Assembly (NCBI GenBank): GCA_046728075.1
Contig: JBKPDV010000097.1
Location: 1-16,304, forward strand
DNA length: 16,304 nt
Reading direction: 5' to 3'
From: JBKPDV01 sp046728075
GTDB taxonomy: Bacteria; Acidobacteriota; Thermoanaerobaculia; UBA5066; Gp7-AA6
A program made the position numbers and the translations under genes. This document shows positions 1 to 7,216 of the stretch, piece after piece. The notes beneath the pieces were generated by a model, which did not search any database, had not been told where the DNA came from, and worked only from the letters and a program-made list of their open reading frames with translations. The first letter of the stretch is position 1; each line of letters starts with the position of its first letter.

Positions 1-131
1 CCGTTCGAGGCGCGGCGCCCAGGCGACGCGACGCCGGCCCGCCCGAGCGACGGCGCGCCCCGCACAAGCGACTCGGGGAAGTGGCCGGCGCTTCCGAAGG
101 GATAGAGCTGGTAGTTACGCAGACTCCCCAA
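1..131 (-). other. Possible 5' part of a gene leaving the window (uncertain)
   Basis: A frame stays open on the minus strand from a TTG at 131 to the window edge, about 43 codons, beginning LGSLRNYQLYPFGSAGHFPE. No ATG or GTG start and no clear ribosome binding site precede it. The plus strand is also open here until a TAG at 103-105. The first 20 residues look protein-like, and the rest is rich in Arg, Gly and Ala as expected of non-coding GC-rich DNA. It may equally be non-coding sequence linked to the adjacent repeat. I do not recognise a family. Confidence 0.2.
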
Positions 132-146
132 GATGTATAGAGCGGC

Positions 147-176
147 CGCGGGCGGGGATGAACCTCGCCCCTACGT
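147..176. repeat. Short GC-rich hairpin repeat (GTAGGGGCGAGG-TTCAT-CCCCGCCC type)
   Basis: The arms GGGCGGGG and CCTCGCCC flank a 5-nt ATGAA loop, giving an 8-bp stem with one G-T pair. On the minus strand it reads GTAGGGGCGAGGTTCATCCC and continues CGCCC. Similar short palindromes are common dispersed intergenic repeats in several phyla. It lies 12 bp beyond the epimerase stop codon, so it could act as a transcript-end hairpin. It has no T-run, so it is not a classic Rho-independent terminator. Confidence 0.45.
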
Positions 177-188
177 CGGACGGGAGAC

Positions 189-1127
189 TCATGGCGACTG
201 CCCCTCCGACTTTTTCCGGAACCACTGCGTCGTGATCGGGATCCCTTTTTCGAGCGGGGTCCACTCGGGCAGAGCGAAGTCGCGCCGGGCGGCGGAGCCG
301 TCGAGGACGCTGCGGCGTTGCTCCCCAGGCGGCTGAGGCGCGAACTCGGGCGGTTTGCTGTAGTCGAGTGCGCTGGCGATCATCGTGAAGAGGCGGTTGA
401 CCGAGGTCTCGACTCCGGTGCCCAGGTTCCAGGTGCCGCTCTTTTCACTCGCCGCCGCTCGTGCGGCCGCCTGGACGAGGTCTCCCACGTACACATAGTC
501 GCGCGTCTGCTCGCCGTCCCCGCGAACCTTGGGCGTGCCGCCGCGCAGGATCGTCTCGGCGAAGATCGCGACGACCCCGGCTTCCCCCATTCCGTTCTGG
601 CCGGGACCGTAGACGTTGGCATAGCGCAAGACCTGGGTTCGGAAGCCATGGACCACGCGGTAGTAGTAGAGGTAGTTCTCGATCGCGAGCTTGGCGCATC
701 CGTACGGCGAGACAGGATGAGTCGGATGACTCTCGGGAGCGGGCCGCCCGCCCTCGGGCTCGCCGTAGAGAGCCCCCCCGGTCGAGGCGAACAGGACTCG
801 CTTCACCCCTGCGCGGCGACAGGCTTCGAAAAGATTCAGCGATCCCAGGACGTTAGCGCGGGCGTCGTGGACCGGGTCCGCGACGGAATGGCGCAGGTCG
901 ATCTGTGCCGCGTGGTGGGAGACGAAGTCGATCTTCTCTTCCTTGAGCAGCGGCTCGAGATCGGCCGACGCGATGTCCGCCTGAAGGAAGCGCGCCCCCG
1001 CCGGGACCTTCTCGACGCCGCCCGTCGAGAGGTCGTCGACCACGACCACGCGATGGCCATCGTCGATGTGACGTTTGGCCATATGCGAGCCGATGAACCC
1101 GGCGCCGCCGGTTACGAGGATGTTCAT
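189..1127 (-). CDS. NAD-dependent epimerase/dehydratase, UDP-glucose 4-epimerase-like
   Basis: This 312-residue protein is an extended short-chain dehydrogenase of the GalE-like sugar-nucleotide epimerase group. It is expected to act in the cytoplasm on a UDP- or other NDP-sugar that feeds envelope polysaccharide or glycolipid synthesis. The N terminus carries the Rossmann NAD motif TGGAGFIGS (residues 6-14), with an acidic pair at D31-D32 ending the second strand. FASTGGALYGE (113-123) and the catalytic Y142-x3-K146 (SPYGCAKLAIE) are intact. RYANVYGPGQ matches the substrate-proximal loop of the family, and the length is normal. The ATG at 1127 has a GGAG five bases upstream (1133-1136 on the plus strand), supporting this start. 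It is divergent from the DNA glycosylase. The sequence does not settle whether the substrate is glucose, GlcNAc or a uronic acid, so no symbol is given. Confidence 0.93.
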   Translation of the reverse strand: MNILVTGGAGFIGSHMAKRHIDDGHRVVVVDDLSTGGVEKVPAGARFLQADIASADLEPLLKEEKIDFVSHHAAQIDLRHSVADPVHDARANVLGSLNLFEACRRAGVKRVLFASTGGALYGEPEGGRPAPESHPTHPVSPYGCAKLAIENYLYYYRVVHGFRTQVLRYANVYGPGQNGMGEAGVVAIFAETILRGGTPKVRGDGEQTRDYVYVGDLVQAAARAAASEKSGTWNLGTGVETSVNRLFTMIASALDYSKPPEFAPQPPGEQRRSVLDGSAARRDFALPEWTPLEKGIPITTQWFRKKSEGQSP

Positions 1128-1147
1128 AGAATCTCCAGTCGGTGGTG

Positions 1148-1786
1148 ATGATAGCGAATCGAACGCCGGCCCCTTGCCTCCGAATCGATCCGGCTGCGCA
1201 AGGCCTGTCGGAGCCGCCCCGCGCCTTCTTCCGCCGCGACACCACCACCGTCGCTCGCGCTTTGATCGGCGCCTGGATCGCGCGGCGGTGGCGCGGGCGC
1301 TGGTACGGCGCGCGCATCGTCGAAACGGAGGCCTACATCGGGCCGACGGACGCGGCCGCCCACTCCTGGAAGGGGAGACGCACGGCCCGCGTCGAGCCGA
1401 TGTATCGGGACGGCGGCCATCTCTACGTCTTCCTCGTCTACGGCATGTACCGCTGCGCCAACGTCGTCACGCGGCGTGAAGGGGACGCGCAGGCGGTCCT
1501 GCTCCGCGCGGCGGAAGGGCCGAGCGATTGCCCGCCGCGGCTCCTGTCCGGCCCCGGGAAGCTCTGCGCTGGTATCGGAATCAGCGTCTTGGACAGCGGG
1601 CTCGACCTGCTCGCGGGAGGCGCCCTGCGCGTCTTCCGCCGGAAGGGCAAGAGGCCGCGCATCGGCGTCTCGCCGCGCATCGGGGTGGATTACGCTGGCG
1701 AGGCGGCCGGCTGGCCTCTCCGGTTCTTCGATCTGGACTCGCCCGCGGTTTCGGGGAGGAACAAGTCGGGAGTCGGGAGTCGATAG
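1148..1786 (+). CDS. 3-methyladenine DNA glycosylase, AAG/Mpg family
   Basis: This is a base-excision repair enzyme that removes alkylated and deaminated purines (3-methyladenine, hypoxanthine) from DNA. At about 212 residues it is typical of bacterial members. Numbered from the ATG at 1148, VETEAYIGPTDAAAH (residues 58-72) contains the catalytic Glu (second Glu of ETEAY, E61) and the base-stacking Tyr (Y63). YVFLVYGMYRCANVV (93-107) contains the Tyr equivalent to the DNA-intercalating residue of human AAG, and SGPGKLCAGIGI (134-145) is the conserved C-terminal motif. Two GTG codons at 1142 and 1145 sit just upstream, so translation could start up to two codons earlier. No strong ribosome binding site is visible. 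The last residues (KSGVGSR) and the TAG stop are encoded by the left arm of the heptamer repeat at 1764-1889, so the original C terminus may have been replaced. Confidence 0.93.
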   Translation: MIANRTPAPCLRIDPAAQGLSEPPRAFFRRDTTTVARALIGAWIARRWRGRWYGARIVETEAYIGPTDAAAHSWKGRRTARVEPMYRDGGHLYVFLVYGMYRCANVVTRREGDAQAVLLRAAEGPSDCPPRLLSGPGKLCAGIGISVLDSGLDLLAGGALRVFRRKGKRPRIGVSPRIGVDYAGEAAGWPLRFFDLDSPAVSGRNKSGVGSR

Positions 1787-1889
1787 TCGGTAGCGGGCGA
1801 ATCTACAGTCGACGCAATCCTTTTCTTGGCTCCCGGACTACCGACTACCGACTACTGACTACCGACTGCCCATTCGACTACCGACTACC
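1764..1889. repeat. Inverted tandem-heptamer element A (GTCGGTA units), between convergent genes
   Basis: The left arm (1764-1793) is a tandem array of AGTCGGG, AGTCGGG, AGTCGAT and AGTCGGT. The core (about 1794-1835) holds CTTGGCTCCC at 1825-1834. The right arm (1836-1870) is the complementary array GACTACC, GACTACC, GACTACT, GACTACC, GACTGCC, and two extra GACTACC units follow at 1876-1889. The arms could pair as a long imperfect stem with a loop of about 45 nt. It fills the gap between the 3' ends of the DNA glycosylase and the GGDEF gene and contains the glycosylase stop codon. Shared ending of two transcripts is a plausible role but unproven. Confidence 0.85.
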
Positions 1890-1897
1890 AACTTCTC

Positions 1898-4177
1898 TCA
1901 GTGCGTCACTGTTGTTGAGCCTTCGTCGGCGTCACGCGACGTGGTGGCGACGGCGTTCTTGCCGCCACGCTTGGCGCGATAGAGAGCCGCATCGGCTTTC
2001 TCGATGAGCTCCTTCTTGCTGGAGGCGTCGATCGGGTACGTGGCCAGGCCGATCGAGACGGTCACGCGGAGGATGTCGTTCGAGTCGGGAGGGCGGAAGA
2101 GCCGCTCGTCGATGCGGCGGCGGATTCGCTCGGCGACTTCCATCCCCTCTTCCGCCGGCGTCTCCGGCAGAATCACGGCGAACTCCTCCCCGCCGTAGCG
2201 CGCCAGCAAGTCCATGTCGCCCCGGATCTCGCTTCGGATTTCCGCGACGATGCGTCGCAGAATCGCATCTCCCACCGGGTGGCCATAGCGATCGTTGATG
2301 GACTTGAAGTCGTCGATGTCCAGCATCAGGGCGGTCAGGGGCCGGGCGCGCCGTTCCGCGCGGCCGATCTCCTTCTGGAGAGATTCCTGGAAGTGCCGGT
2401 GGTTGTAGACGCCGGTCAGGCCGTCCCTCACGCTCTGTTCACGGGCGTCGGCGTACGAGCGCGCGTTCTCGATCGCCGTGACCGCCTGGTTGGCAAAGAT
2501 CTCCAGCGCGTGGATCGTTTCGACGGTCGGCGAGAGACCGCTGCGGGGCGACCCGACCGTCAGGCAGCCGACGAGGGTTTCGCCTGCCACGAGGGGAATC
2601 CAGAGAGTCTCGGTTGGGAGCCACGCATTGGGCCCGGGGCGCCGCGGGCCGGGAACCCCGAACAGCTCCTCTTCTTCTCGCGCCTCGCGATGGCGCACGT
2701 GGTAGGACTTCGACACGCGGTTGCGGTCGGTCCAGTACTGCGTGATCTCGCGGGCCGCGATCTCCCGGCCCTGCATCTCGCCCCAGTTGCGATCGAGGCC
2801 CGACTGCGCCCGGTGGGTGAACTGGTCGCTCGGGCCGTCGTAAAGGGAGAGCAGCACCGCGTCGAAGCCGAGGCTGCGGCCGACTCCCGTGACGATCGAC
2901 TGAAACAAGGTGTCGAGAGTCAGATGCTTCTTGAGCTCATTGGAGATGTCGAGAATCTGATTCAGCGTCTCGGCACGCTCACGGTTCTTCTCGGAGAGCT
3001 CCTGAATCTGCGCGCGAATGGTGCGGTCCTGAAGCAGAAGGGCGATCTGCTCGGCGAAGAGCGTGAGCGAGGCCACCGTGGACCGGTCGTGGAGCGCGGG
3101 AAACGGGCTTTCGACAATCAGAACTCCCGTCTCCAGCTCGATGGTCGTCAGCCGCGCCGTGACCTGATACTTGCAATCTTCCGAGAGTGGCAAAGAGCGT
3201 TGCTCGCCCGAGGCCAACTGAGCCGGAGAGCCGGGCGGGGCGGGAGGGTTCTGGTCGATCCGGTTGGAGCGGACCCAATCGGCGACCGCATCCCGGGAAA
3301 TCGTGACCTCGCCGGCGAAGTGGACCGCGAAATCCAGAGGAGGATCGTCCACCCATTCCACGACCGCCATCGCCTCGATCGGGAAGACCTTGCGCAGAAC
3401 CTCGAAGAGGCGCCTGTATCGATCGCCCCGCCCCCCGACCGCGAAGACATTGGACAGCTCCCTCAGAGCTTCCAGCTCGCGGTTCTCCCGCGCGACCTGT
3501 TCGTACTTGCGCTCGAAGGAGGAGAAGTTTCGGACGACCAGTGAGGCCAGCACAACAGGAAAGAACGCCAGCAGAAGGCCCAGGATCCCGTAGTGGGGAT
3601 AGACGAGGATCTCGAGAGCGACCATCGGGGCGAGCAGCAGCAGCGCGACGAGCTGGAAAAGGCCCATTTCCAGCAGGCGTTCCCGCGGAACGAGGCGGCC
3701 GATCTCCAGGTACGAGAAGACAAAGAGCGTGTTGACGAAGTAGAAGACGAGCAGCACCCCCGCGGCCGCCGCGGCCAGAGCGACGGGTCCTTGAGTCGAA
3801 ACGCGCACGGCCTGGAAGAAGAGGGCGGCCAGGCCGTAGGACAGCGCGAGCTGCGAGAGATCGAAGAGGCTCGAGAGAGACAATCGCCGCCGGCGGAGGA
3901 GCTTGATGGCCAGATCGGCGACGGCGCAAATCGCCATCGCGGCGCCCGGGGACCGGAGAATGAGGATCGCCGGCACGAGCGCCGCCGCTTCGAGGCCCAG
4001 GAAGTTTCCTGCGTAACGGACGCGTAACCGGAAGGCGAGCGCGGCGATGAGGGTGAAGAAAAGAATCTCGCCGAGCCGATCGACCGCGATCGTCCGCGCC
4101 TCGATCAGGAAGAGCACCGCAGCGGCGCCGCAGGTTCCGATCTGGAGAAGCCGGAAGGCGCGGGAACGAGAAATCAT
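1898..4177 (-). CDS. Membrane-anchored GAF-GGDEF diguanylate cyclase
   Basis: This protein of about 759 residues makes c-di-GMP from two GTP. Residues 1-230 form six to eight hydrophobic helices, followed by a short coiled-coil-like linker (KYEQVARENRELEALRELSN). Two GAF-like regions follow (about 250-400 and 410-575), then a GGDEF domain from about 584 to the end. The domain shows RDGLTGVYNHRHF, LDIDDFKSINDRYGH (metal-binding Asp residues) and an intact active-site YGGEEF (GGEEF at 662-666). The RxxD product-inhibition site upstream is not intact: the Arg position reads Gly (GDMD before LLARYGGEEF). The start is set at ATG 4177. The frame is open to a GTG at 4219, but those 14 codons (FNQWTDGPIIGFP) come from repeat element D and the GTG has no spaced ribosome binding site. 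The stop lies at the edge of element A. It follows the DUF4388 gene by 100 bp and is probably co-transcribed with it. Confidence 0.93.
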   Translation of the reverse strand: MISRSRAFRLLQIGTCGAAAVLFLIEARTIAVDRLGEILFFTLIAALAFRLRVRYAGNFLGLEAAALVPAILILRSPGAAMAICAVADLAIKLLRRRRLSLSSLFDLSQLALSYGLAALFFQAVRVSTQGPVALAAAAAGVLLVFYFVNTLFVFSYLEIGRLVPRERLLEMGLFQLVALLLLAPMVALEILVYPHYGILGLLLAFFPVVLASLVVRNFSSFERKYEQVARENRELEALRELSNVFAVGGRGDRYRRLFEVLRKVFPIEAMAVVEWVDDPPLDFAVHFAGEVTISRDAVADWVRSNRIDQNPPAPPGSPAQLASGEQRSLPLSEDCKYQVTARLTTIELETGVLIVESPFPALHDRSTVASLTLFAEQIALLLQDRTIRAQIQELSEKNRERAETLNQILDISNELKKHLTLDTLFQSIVTGVGRSLGFDAVLLSLYDGPSDQFTHRAQSGLDRNWGEMQGREIAAREITQYWTDRNRVSKSYHVRHREAREEEELFGVPGPRRPGPNAWLPTETLWIPLVAGETLVGCLTVGSPRSGLSPTVETIHALEIFANQAVTAIENARSYADAREQSVRDGLTGVYNHRHFQESLQKEIGRAERRARPLTALMLDIDDFKSINDRYGHPVGDAILRRIVAEIRSEIRGDMDLLARYGGEEFAVILPETPAEEGMEVAERIRRRIDERLFRPPDSNDILRVTVSIGLATYPIDASSKKELIEKADAALYRAKRGGKNAVATTSRDADEGSTTVTH

Positions 4178-4190
4178 GGGGAATCCGATG

Positions 4191-4270
4191 ATCGGTCCAT
4201 CGGTCCATTGGTTGAACACCTCTCGTCGAGGGGCAGATGAGCCGATGAACCGATGAGCCGATGAACCGAT
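4191..4270. repeat. Inverted tandem-octamer element D (GATGAACC/ATCGGTCC units)
   Basis: The left arm has ATCGGTCC (4191-4198), ATCGGTCC (4199-4206) and a degenerate ATTGGTTG. The core (about 4215-4235) contains a small hairpin, CCTC-TCGTC-GAGG. The right arm has GATGAGCC, GATGAACC, GATGAGCC, GATGAACC (4236-4267) and GAT. The arms are imperfect complements with an 8-bp period. It occupies most of the 100-bp gap between the DUF4388 stop and the GGDEF start. In RNA the stem would form between the two coding regions and could affect processing, termination or translation of the cyclase. Confidence 0.8.
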
Positions 4271-4277
4271 TCTTCTC

Positions 4278-5399
4278 TCATTTCCTCTTCCACCGGATGA
4301 CTCCCGCCTTCAGGAGCCGCTGGAAGATCATCATCACGTCGAGCTCCTTCATCGGGGAGATCTTCATGATCGACTTGACGTCCCACTGGCCGTTGATCCG
4401 TGAGATGACGAAACCCTCCTGCGGGGAAAACGTCCGGGTCGTCAGATCGGCGATCGGGATGGCGTGCTCCGGGATCGCGGTGAGCTTGACTCCGTCCTTC
4501 TCCAGGTTGGCCTTGATGAGCCGTTCCGCGTCTCGAATCGCTTCGGTGGTCCGGCCGTCGTTCGGGTCCAGATCCGAGGCGACCTTCAACATCCGGTAGG
4601 CCGCCTGTGGATCGTCGCGAAGGGTCTGCATGCCCCTCAAGTAGAAGCGTTCGGCCTCGCTCTCCACGCTCCCCCCGACGGCCATGGCGCTCTGGCTCGC
4701 GGCCGTCTCGACGAGAGCCATCGTGCCGCTGCGCAGCCCCTCGAAAACGAGCCGAGCGACGGAGAACTCGGCGTTGTGCGTCTGGAGGGCGATCTCCTCG
4801 ATCGGGCGCTGGCCGTCGATGTAGGGGACCATGAGTTTTTCCCGTTCCGAGAGCTCGTCGATGTTCAAAGGCTTGACGATCATCGGGATGACCTTGTCGT
4901 CGGGGACGCGCAGGCGGATGCGTTGCCACTCATCATAGCGCCGGAGGCCCTCCATGATGATGCCGGTGACGTCGAGGGACAACGGAACCATCTTGAGCTC
5001 CGGCAGCTCGCCGTCCACGAACTCGAAGCTGCCTTCCTCCCAGAGGAACACGTCGTAGATCGACTCCTCCGCCTTCTTGCGCATGAGCCGCAGCAGGTCG
5101 GTCTCCGAGATCGCGTTGATCATGACCAGGATCTTGCCGAGCAGTATGTTGGACTCTTCCTGGACCTCCATGGCCATCTTCAGCTCTTCCTCGGTGATGT
5201 AGCCGTGGGAGACCAGGAAATGGCCCAGGTACTCGCGCTGGTCGGAGGAGGAAGAGGAGTTGATGCGGCCGACCTGGAAATAGATCCGTTTCTCCACACC
5301 GTGCCCCTCAATGAGCAGAGTCCCGGTCTTCTGGCCGAGAGACAGCCATTGGAGCAGCTCCGAGAGCTGCATCGTCTTGAGGTTCCCGGTGATTCCCAC
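4278..5399 (-). CDS. DUF4388 (PATAN) domain protein
   Basis: This is a soluble 373-residue protein. It starts with the DUF4388/PATAN signature: GITGNLKTMQLSELLQWLSLGQKTG, then a glycine-rich beta segment GTLLIEGHGVEKRIYFQVGRI. A helical region EEELKMAMEVQEESNILLGKIL follows and the domain closes near WEEGSFEFVDGE (about residue 130). A second region (about 180-240) resembles the wing-helix part seen in these proteins, followed by a short TPR-like stretch (AERFYLRGMQTLRDDPQAAY...). The C-terminal third (about 310-373) looks like another such module, DVKSIMKISPMKELDVMMIF. PATAN proteins are associated with two-component and gliding or motility signalling; the exact function is unknown. The GTG start at 5399 has AGGA five bases upstream, and a TAAAAT -10 candidate lies at 5429-5434. 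It sits upstream of the diguanylate cyclase in the same direction, suggesting one signalling unit. Confidence 0.85.
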   Translation of the reverse strand: MGITGNLKTMQLSELLQWLSLGQKTGTLLIEGHGVEKRIYFQVGRINSSSSSDQREYLGHFLVSHGYITEEELKMAMEVQEESNILLGKILVMINAISETDLLRLMRKKAEESIYDVFLWEEGSFEFVDGELPELKMVPLSLDVTGIIMEGLRRYDEWQRIRLRVPDDKVIPMIVKPLNIDELSEREKLMVPYIDGQRPIEEIALQTHNAEFSVARLVFEGLRSGTMALVETAASQSAMAVGGSVESEAERFYLRGMQTLRDDPQAAYRMLKVASDLDPNDGRTTEAIRDAERLIKANLEKDGVKLTAIPEHAIPIADLTTRTFSPQEGFVISRINGQWDVKSIMKISPMKELDVMMIFQRLLKAGVIRWKRK

Positions 5400-5428
5400 T
5401 CTATTCCTGTAAGGTTAACGGGCGGAGT

Positions 5429-5434
5429 ATTTTA
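5429..5434 (-). promoter_or_regulatory. Candidate -10 box of the DUF4388-GGDEF unit
   Basis: The minus strand reads TAAAAT here, five of six matches to the sigma-70 -10 consensus, about 30 bp before the GTG at 5399, with an AGGA ribosome binding site between. No good -35 is visible 16-18 bp upstream (CTCTCC region). It lies between the start codon and repeat element C. Confidence 0.35.
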
Positions 5435-5456
5435 GCGCCCTTTGCCGGTTCGGAGA

Positions 5457-5568
5457 GGGCGAAGGGCGAATGGCGAAGGGCGAAGGGCGGTCAGGACTCA
5501 GACAGACGCGGCGGAAAGCCACGCTTCGGCTCAGCGCCTTTCGCCTTTCGCCCGGCGCCGTTCGCCGG
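5457..5568. repeat. Inverted tandem-heptamer element C (GGGCGAA units)
   Basis: The left arm has GGGCGAA (5457-5463), GGGCGAA, TGGCGAA, GGGCGAA and GGGCGG up to 5490. The core is about 5491-5539. The right arm has TTCGCCT, TTCGCCC, GGCGCCG and TTCGCCG (5540-5567). Both arms hold four 7-bp units. The core contains GGACTC (5494-5499) and CGCTTCGGCTC (5522-5532), both also present in the core of element B although the arm sequences differ. It lies directly after the glutaryl-CoA dehydrogenase stop and upstream of the DUF4388 gene. Confidence 0.85.
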
Positions 5569-5570
5569 TT

Positions 5571-6749
5571 TCACTCCATCGGAGGGTTGTAGGCCGGGAT
5601 GCCCGTCACGGCCTCGCCGATCACCAGCGTGTGGATGTCGTGCGTTCCCTCGTAGGTGTAGACGCTCTCGATGTTGGCCAGGTGGCGAAAAACCGGATAC
5701 TCGTTGACGACTCCGTTGGCTCCCAGGGTCTCCCGGGCCAGCTTCGCGCACTCTCTGGCCACCCAGCAATTGTTGCGCTTGGCCATCGAGACGTGGTGGG
5801 GCTTCATCGTCTTGTCGTCCTTCATCGTCCCGACTTTCCAGGCGAGGAGCTGGCCCTTGGTGATTTCGGTCACCATCCAGGCCAGGCGCTCCTGGACGAG
5901 CTGGTGAGCGGCAATCGGGCGGTCCTTCCACTGCTTCCGGCTCTTGGCGTAGTCGAGAGCCGCTTGATAGGTCGCCATGGCGCTGCCGATCGAGCCCCAC
6001 GCGATGCCGTAGCGCGCCTGAGTCAGGCAGGAGAGGGGACCGCGGAGGCCCTCGACGCCCGGCAGGATGTTTTCTGCCGGAATCCGGCAGTCCTCGAACG
6101 CGAGCTGGGAGGTGACCGAAGCGCGCAGCGACATCTTCCCCTTGTGCTCGAACGTCGAGAATCCCTTGGTTCCCTTCTCACCCAAAAAACCCCGGATGAC
6201 TCCATTGAGCTTCGCCCAGACGACGGCGACATCGGCGATCGAGCCGTTCGTAATCCAGGCCTTCGCGCCGTTCAAGACGTACGAGTCCCCGTCTTTCTTC
6301 GCGGTCGTCCGCATTCCGGCCGGGTTGGACCCGAAATCGGGCTCCGTCAGGCCGAAACACCCGATGGCCTCGGCGCGGGCGAGCTTCGGAATCCAGTGGT
6401 CTTTCTGCTGCTGGGAGCCGAACGTGTAGATGGGGTACATCACGAGGGCGGACTGAACCGAGACGAAGGAGCGGAGCCCCGAGTCGCCGCGCTCGAGCTC
6501 CTGAGTAATCAGGCCATAGGCGACGTTGTCCAATCCCGGCAGTCCGTAATCGGGGATGGTCGAGCCGAACAGGTTCATCGCGGCCATGTCGGGAATGAGC
6601 TCTTTGGGGAAACGCCCTTCCCAGGCCGCTTCTTCGATGATGGGGAGGACCTTCTCGTCGACCCAGGACCGGACCGTGTCGCGCACGAGACGCTGCTCCT
6701 CCGTGAAGAGGCTGTCGCAGTCGAGGTAGTCGACGTTGCTGGAAGCCAT
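5571..6749 (-). CDS. gcdH: Glutaryl-CoA dehydrogenase
   Basis: This 392-residue FAD-dependent acyl-CoA dehydrogenase is expected to oxidise glutaryl-CoA and, in the usual decarboxylating form, release CO2 to give crotonyl-CoA in lysine/tryptophan or aromatic-acid degradation. The match to the glutaryl-CoA branch is close along its length. GLRSFVSVQSALVMYPIY contains the substrate-carboxylate-binding Arg (R93). CFGLTEPDFGSNP (131-143) is the flavin/substrate motif and ARYGIAWG is family-typical. VYTYEGTHDIHTLVIG carries the catalytic base Glu (E367) in the position diagnostic of this branch. GAGGAG lies seven bases upstream of the ATG (6757-6762), a strong ribosome binding site that fixes the start. 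It appears monocistronic: no other catabolic or electron-transfer-flavoprotein gene lies nearby. Decarboxylating versus non-decarboxylating activity cannot be read from sequence by eye. Confidence 0.93.
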   Translation of the reverse strand: MASSNVDYLDCDSLFTEEQRLVRDTVRSWVDEKVLPIIEEAAWEGRFPKELIPDMAAMNLFGSTIPDYGLPGLDNVAYGLITQELERGDSGLRSFVSVQSALVMYPIYTFGSQQQKDHWIPKLARAEAIGCFGLTEPDFGSNPAGMRTTAKKDGDSYVLNGAKAWITNGSIADVAVVWAKLNGVIRGFLGEKGTKGFSTFEHKGKMSLRASVTSQLAFEDCRIPAENILPGVEGLRGPLSCLTQARYGIAWGSIGSAMATYQAALDYAKSRKQWKDRPIAAHQLVQERLAWMVTEITKGQLLAWKVGTMKDDKTMKPHHVSMAKRNNCWVARECAKLARETLGANGVVNEYPVFRHLANIESVYTYEGTHDIHTLVIGEAVTGIPAYNPPME

Positions 6750-6797
6750 TTTGGTGCTCCTCAGTCCAAGCGTAACTCAAAGTCCATCTTGGTCTCC

Positions 6798-6889
6798 GTG
6801 AGAGTCGGAGTGGGAGAGGGGGTGAGTGGGGGAGTGGGTGAATCCCCGTTCTCGTTCGCCCCCTCTCCCCCTCACCGACTCTCGCCCTC
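6798..6889. repeat. Inverted hexamer-type element E (GTGGGA-like units), between divergent genes
   Basis: The left arm (6798-6841) reads as degenerate 6-bp units: GTGAGA, GTCGGA, GTGGGA, GAGGGG, GTGAGT, GGGGGA, GTGGGT. The right arm (6857-6889) is its imperfect complement, ending with CCGACTCTCGCCCTC. The loop is about 15 bp. It fills much of the 200-bp gap between the divergent glutaryl-CoA dehydrogenase and small-protein genes, and nothing else is recognisable there apart from the promoter candidate at 6911-6939. Unlike elements A and B it lies at 5' ends, so a terminator role alone would not explain it. Confidence 0.75.
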
Positions 6890-6910
6890 AAATAGTCGAA
6901 GCCGAGATGG

Positions 6911-6939
6911 TTCTGCGGGCCGCTCCGGTGATTTAGACT
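6911..6939 (+). promoter_or_regulatory. Candidate sigma-70-type promoter for the small-protein/membrane-protein cluster
   Basis: TTCTGC (6911-6916) and TAGACT (6934-6939) are separated by 17 bp. The -10 candidate ends only 10 bp before the ATG at 6950, and no Shine-Dalgarno sequence lies between. If used, the transcript would start within a few bases of the start codon and be leaderless or nearly so. The match is modest (four of six at -10). Confidence 0.35.
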
Positions 6940-6949
6940 TACCGGACCA

Positions 6950-7216
6950 ATGAGCGTCTTCACCGGCGGCTCCGCCTACAGCATGGCGAACTCGATCGCC
7001 GACGGCTACATCATCACGTCGGAGCTGACGTTCAAGAAGTTCCAGGACTCGGACTTGCGGACATTCCTTTCCGAGTCCGATCGGCTCCTTCGAGAGATCC
7101 GAGGCAATCAGGTTCCCACCGACGACGTCCAGGGCGCGCAAACACGGCAGCGCCGCCTGCAGCGCGTGACCCAGGCGATCTCGATCGCCAACGCCGTGCG
7201 TTCGCGGCGGCGGTGA
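6950..7216 (+). CDS. Small protein of unknown function (88 aa)
   Basis: I do not recognise this protein. It begins MSVFTGGSAYSMANSIADGY and has a mixed helical middle (FKKFQDSDLRTFLSESDRLLREIRG). It ends in a strongly basic helix (QTRQRRLQRVTQAISIANAVRSRRR). It has no signal peptide or transmembrane segment, so it is probably cytoplasmic. GC-rich third codon positions and a normal amino-acid mix argue that it is a real gene rather than a chance frame. Its stop overlaps the GTG start of the large membrane protein (GTGA, 7213-7216), implying translational coupling and a functional or regulatory link. The basic tail could bind nucleic acid or membrane, but that is speculation. No Shine-Dalgarno is visible; see the promoter candidate just upstream. 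Confidence 0.7.
   Translation: MSVFTGGSAYSMANSIADGYIITSELTFKKFQDSDLRTFLSESDRLLREIRGNQVPTDDVQGAQTRQRRLQRVTQAISIANAVRSRRR

Noticed and set aside
115..192. 25-codon minus-strand frame overlapping the epimerase stop (ATGA)
   Set aside because: It is mostly the translation of the hairpin repeat at 147-176, and no family or conservation can be argued.
318..1148. Plus-strand open frame opposite the epimerase
   Set aside because: It is an antisense shadow. The Rossmann and YxxxK motifs lie on the minus strand.
1764..1889. CRISPR array, because of regularly repeated short units
   Set aside because: Units are 7 bp with no spacers, the second half is inverted, and no cas gene is present.
2279..3544. 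Long plus-strand open frame opposite the GGDEF gene
   Set aside because: It is antisense to well-defined GAF and GGDEF coding sequence, with no recognisable domain.
4464..5435. Long plus-strand open frame opposite the DUF4388 gene
   Set aside because: It is an antisense shadow. The PATAN signature and ribosome binding site support the minus strand.
6750..6949. Riboswitch or structured RNA in the divergent gap
   Set aside because: The only structure is the low-complexity inverted hexamer element; no known riboswitch core was recognised.
5442..6953. Long plus-strand open frame opposite gcdH
   Set aside because: It is an antisense shadow of glutaryl-CoA dehydrogenase, which has an intact active site and strong ribosome binding site. 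The frame also runs through repeat elements C and E.
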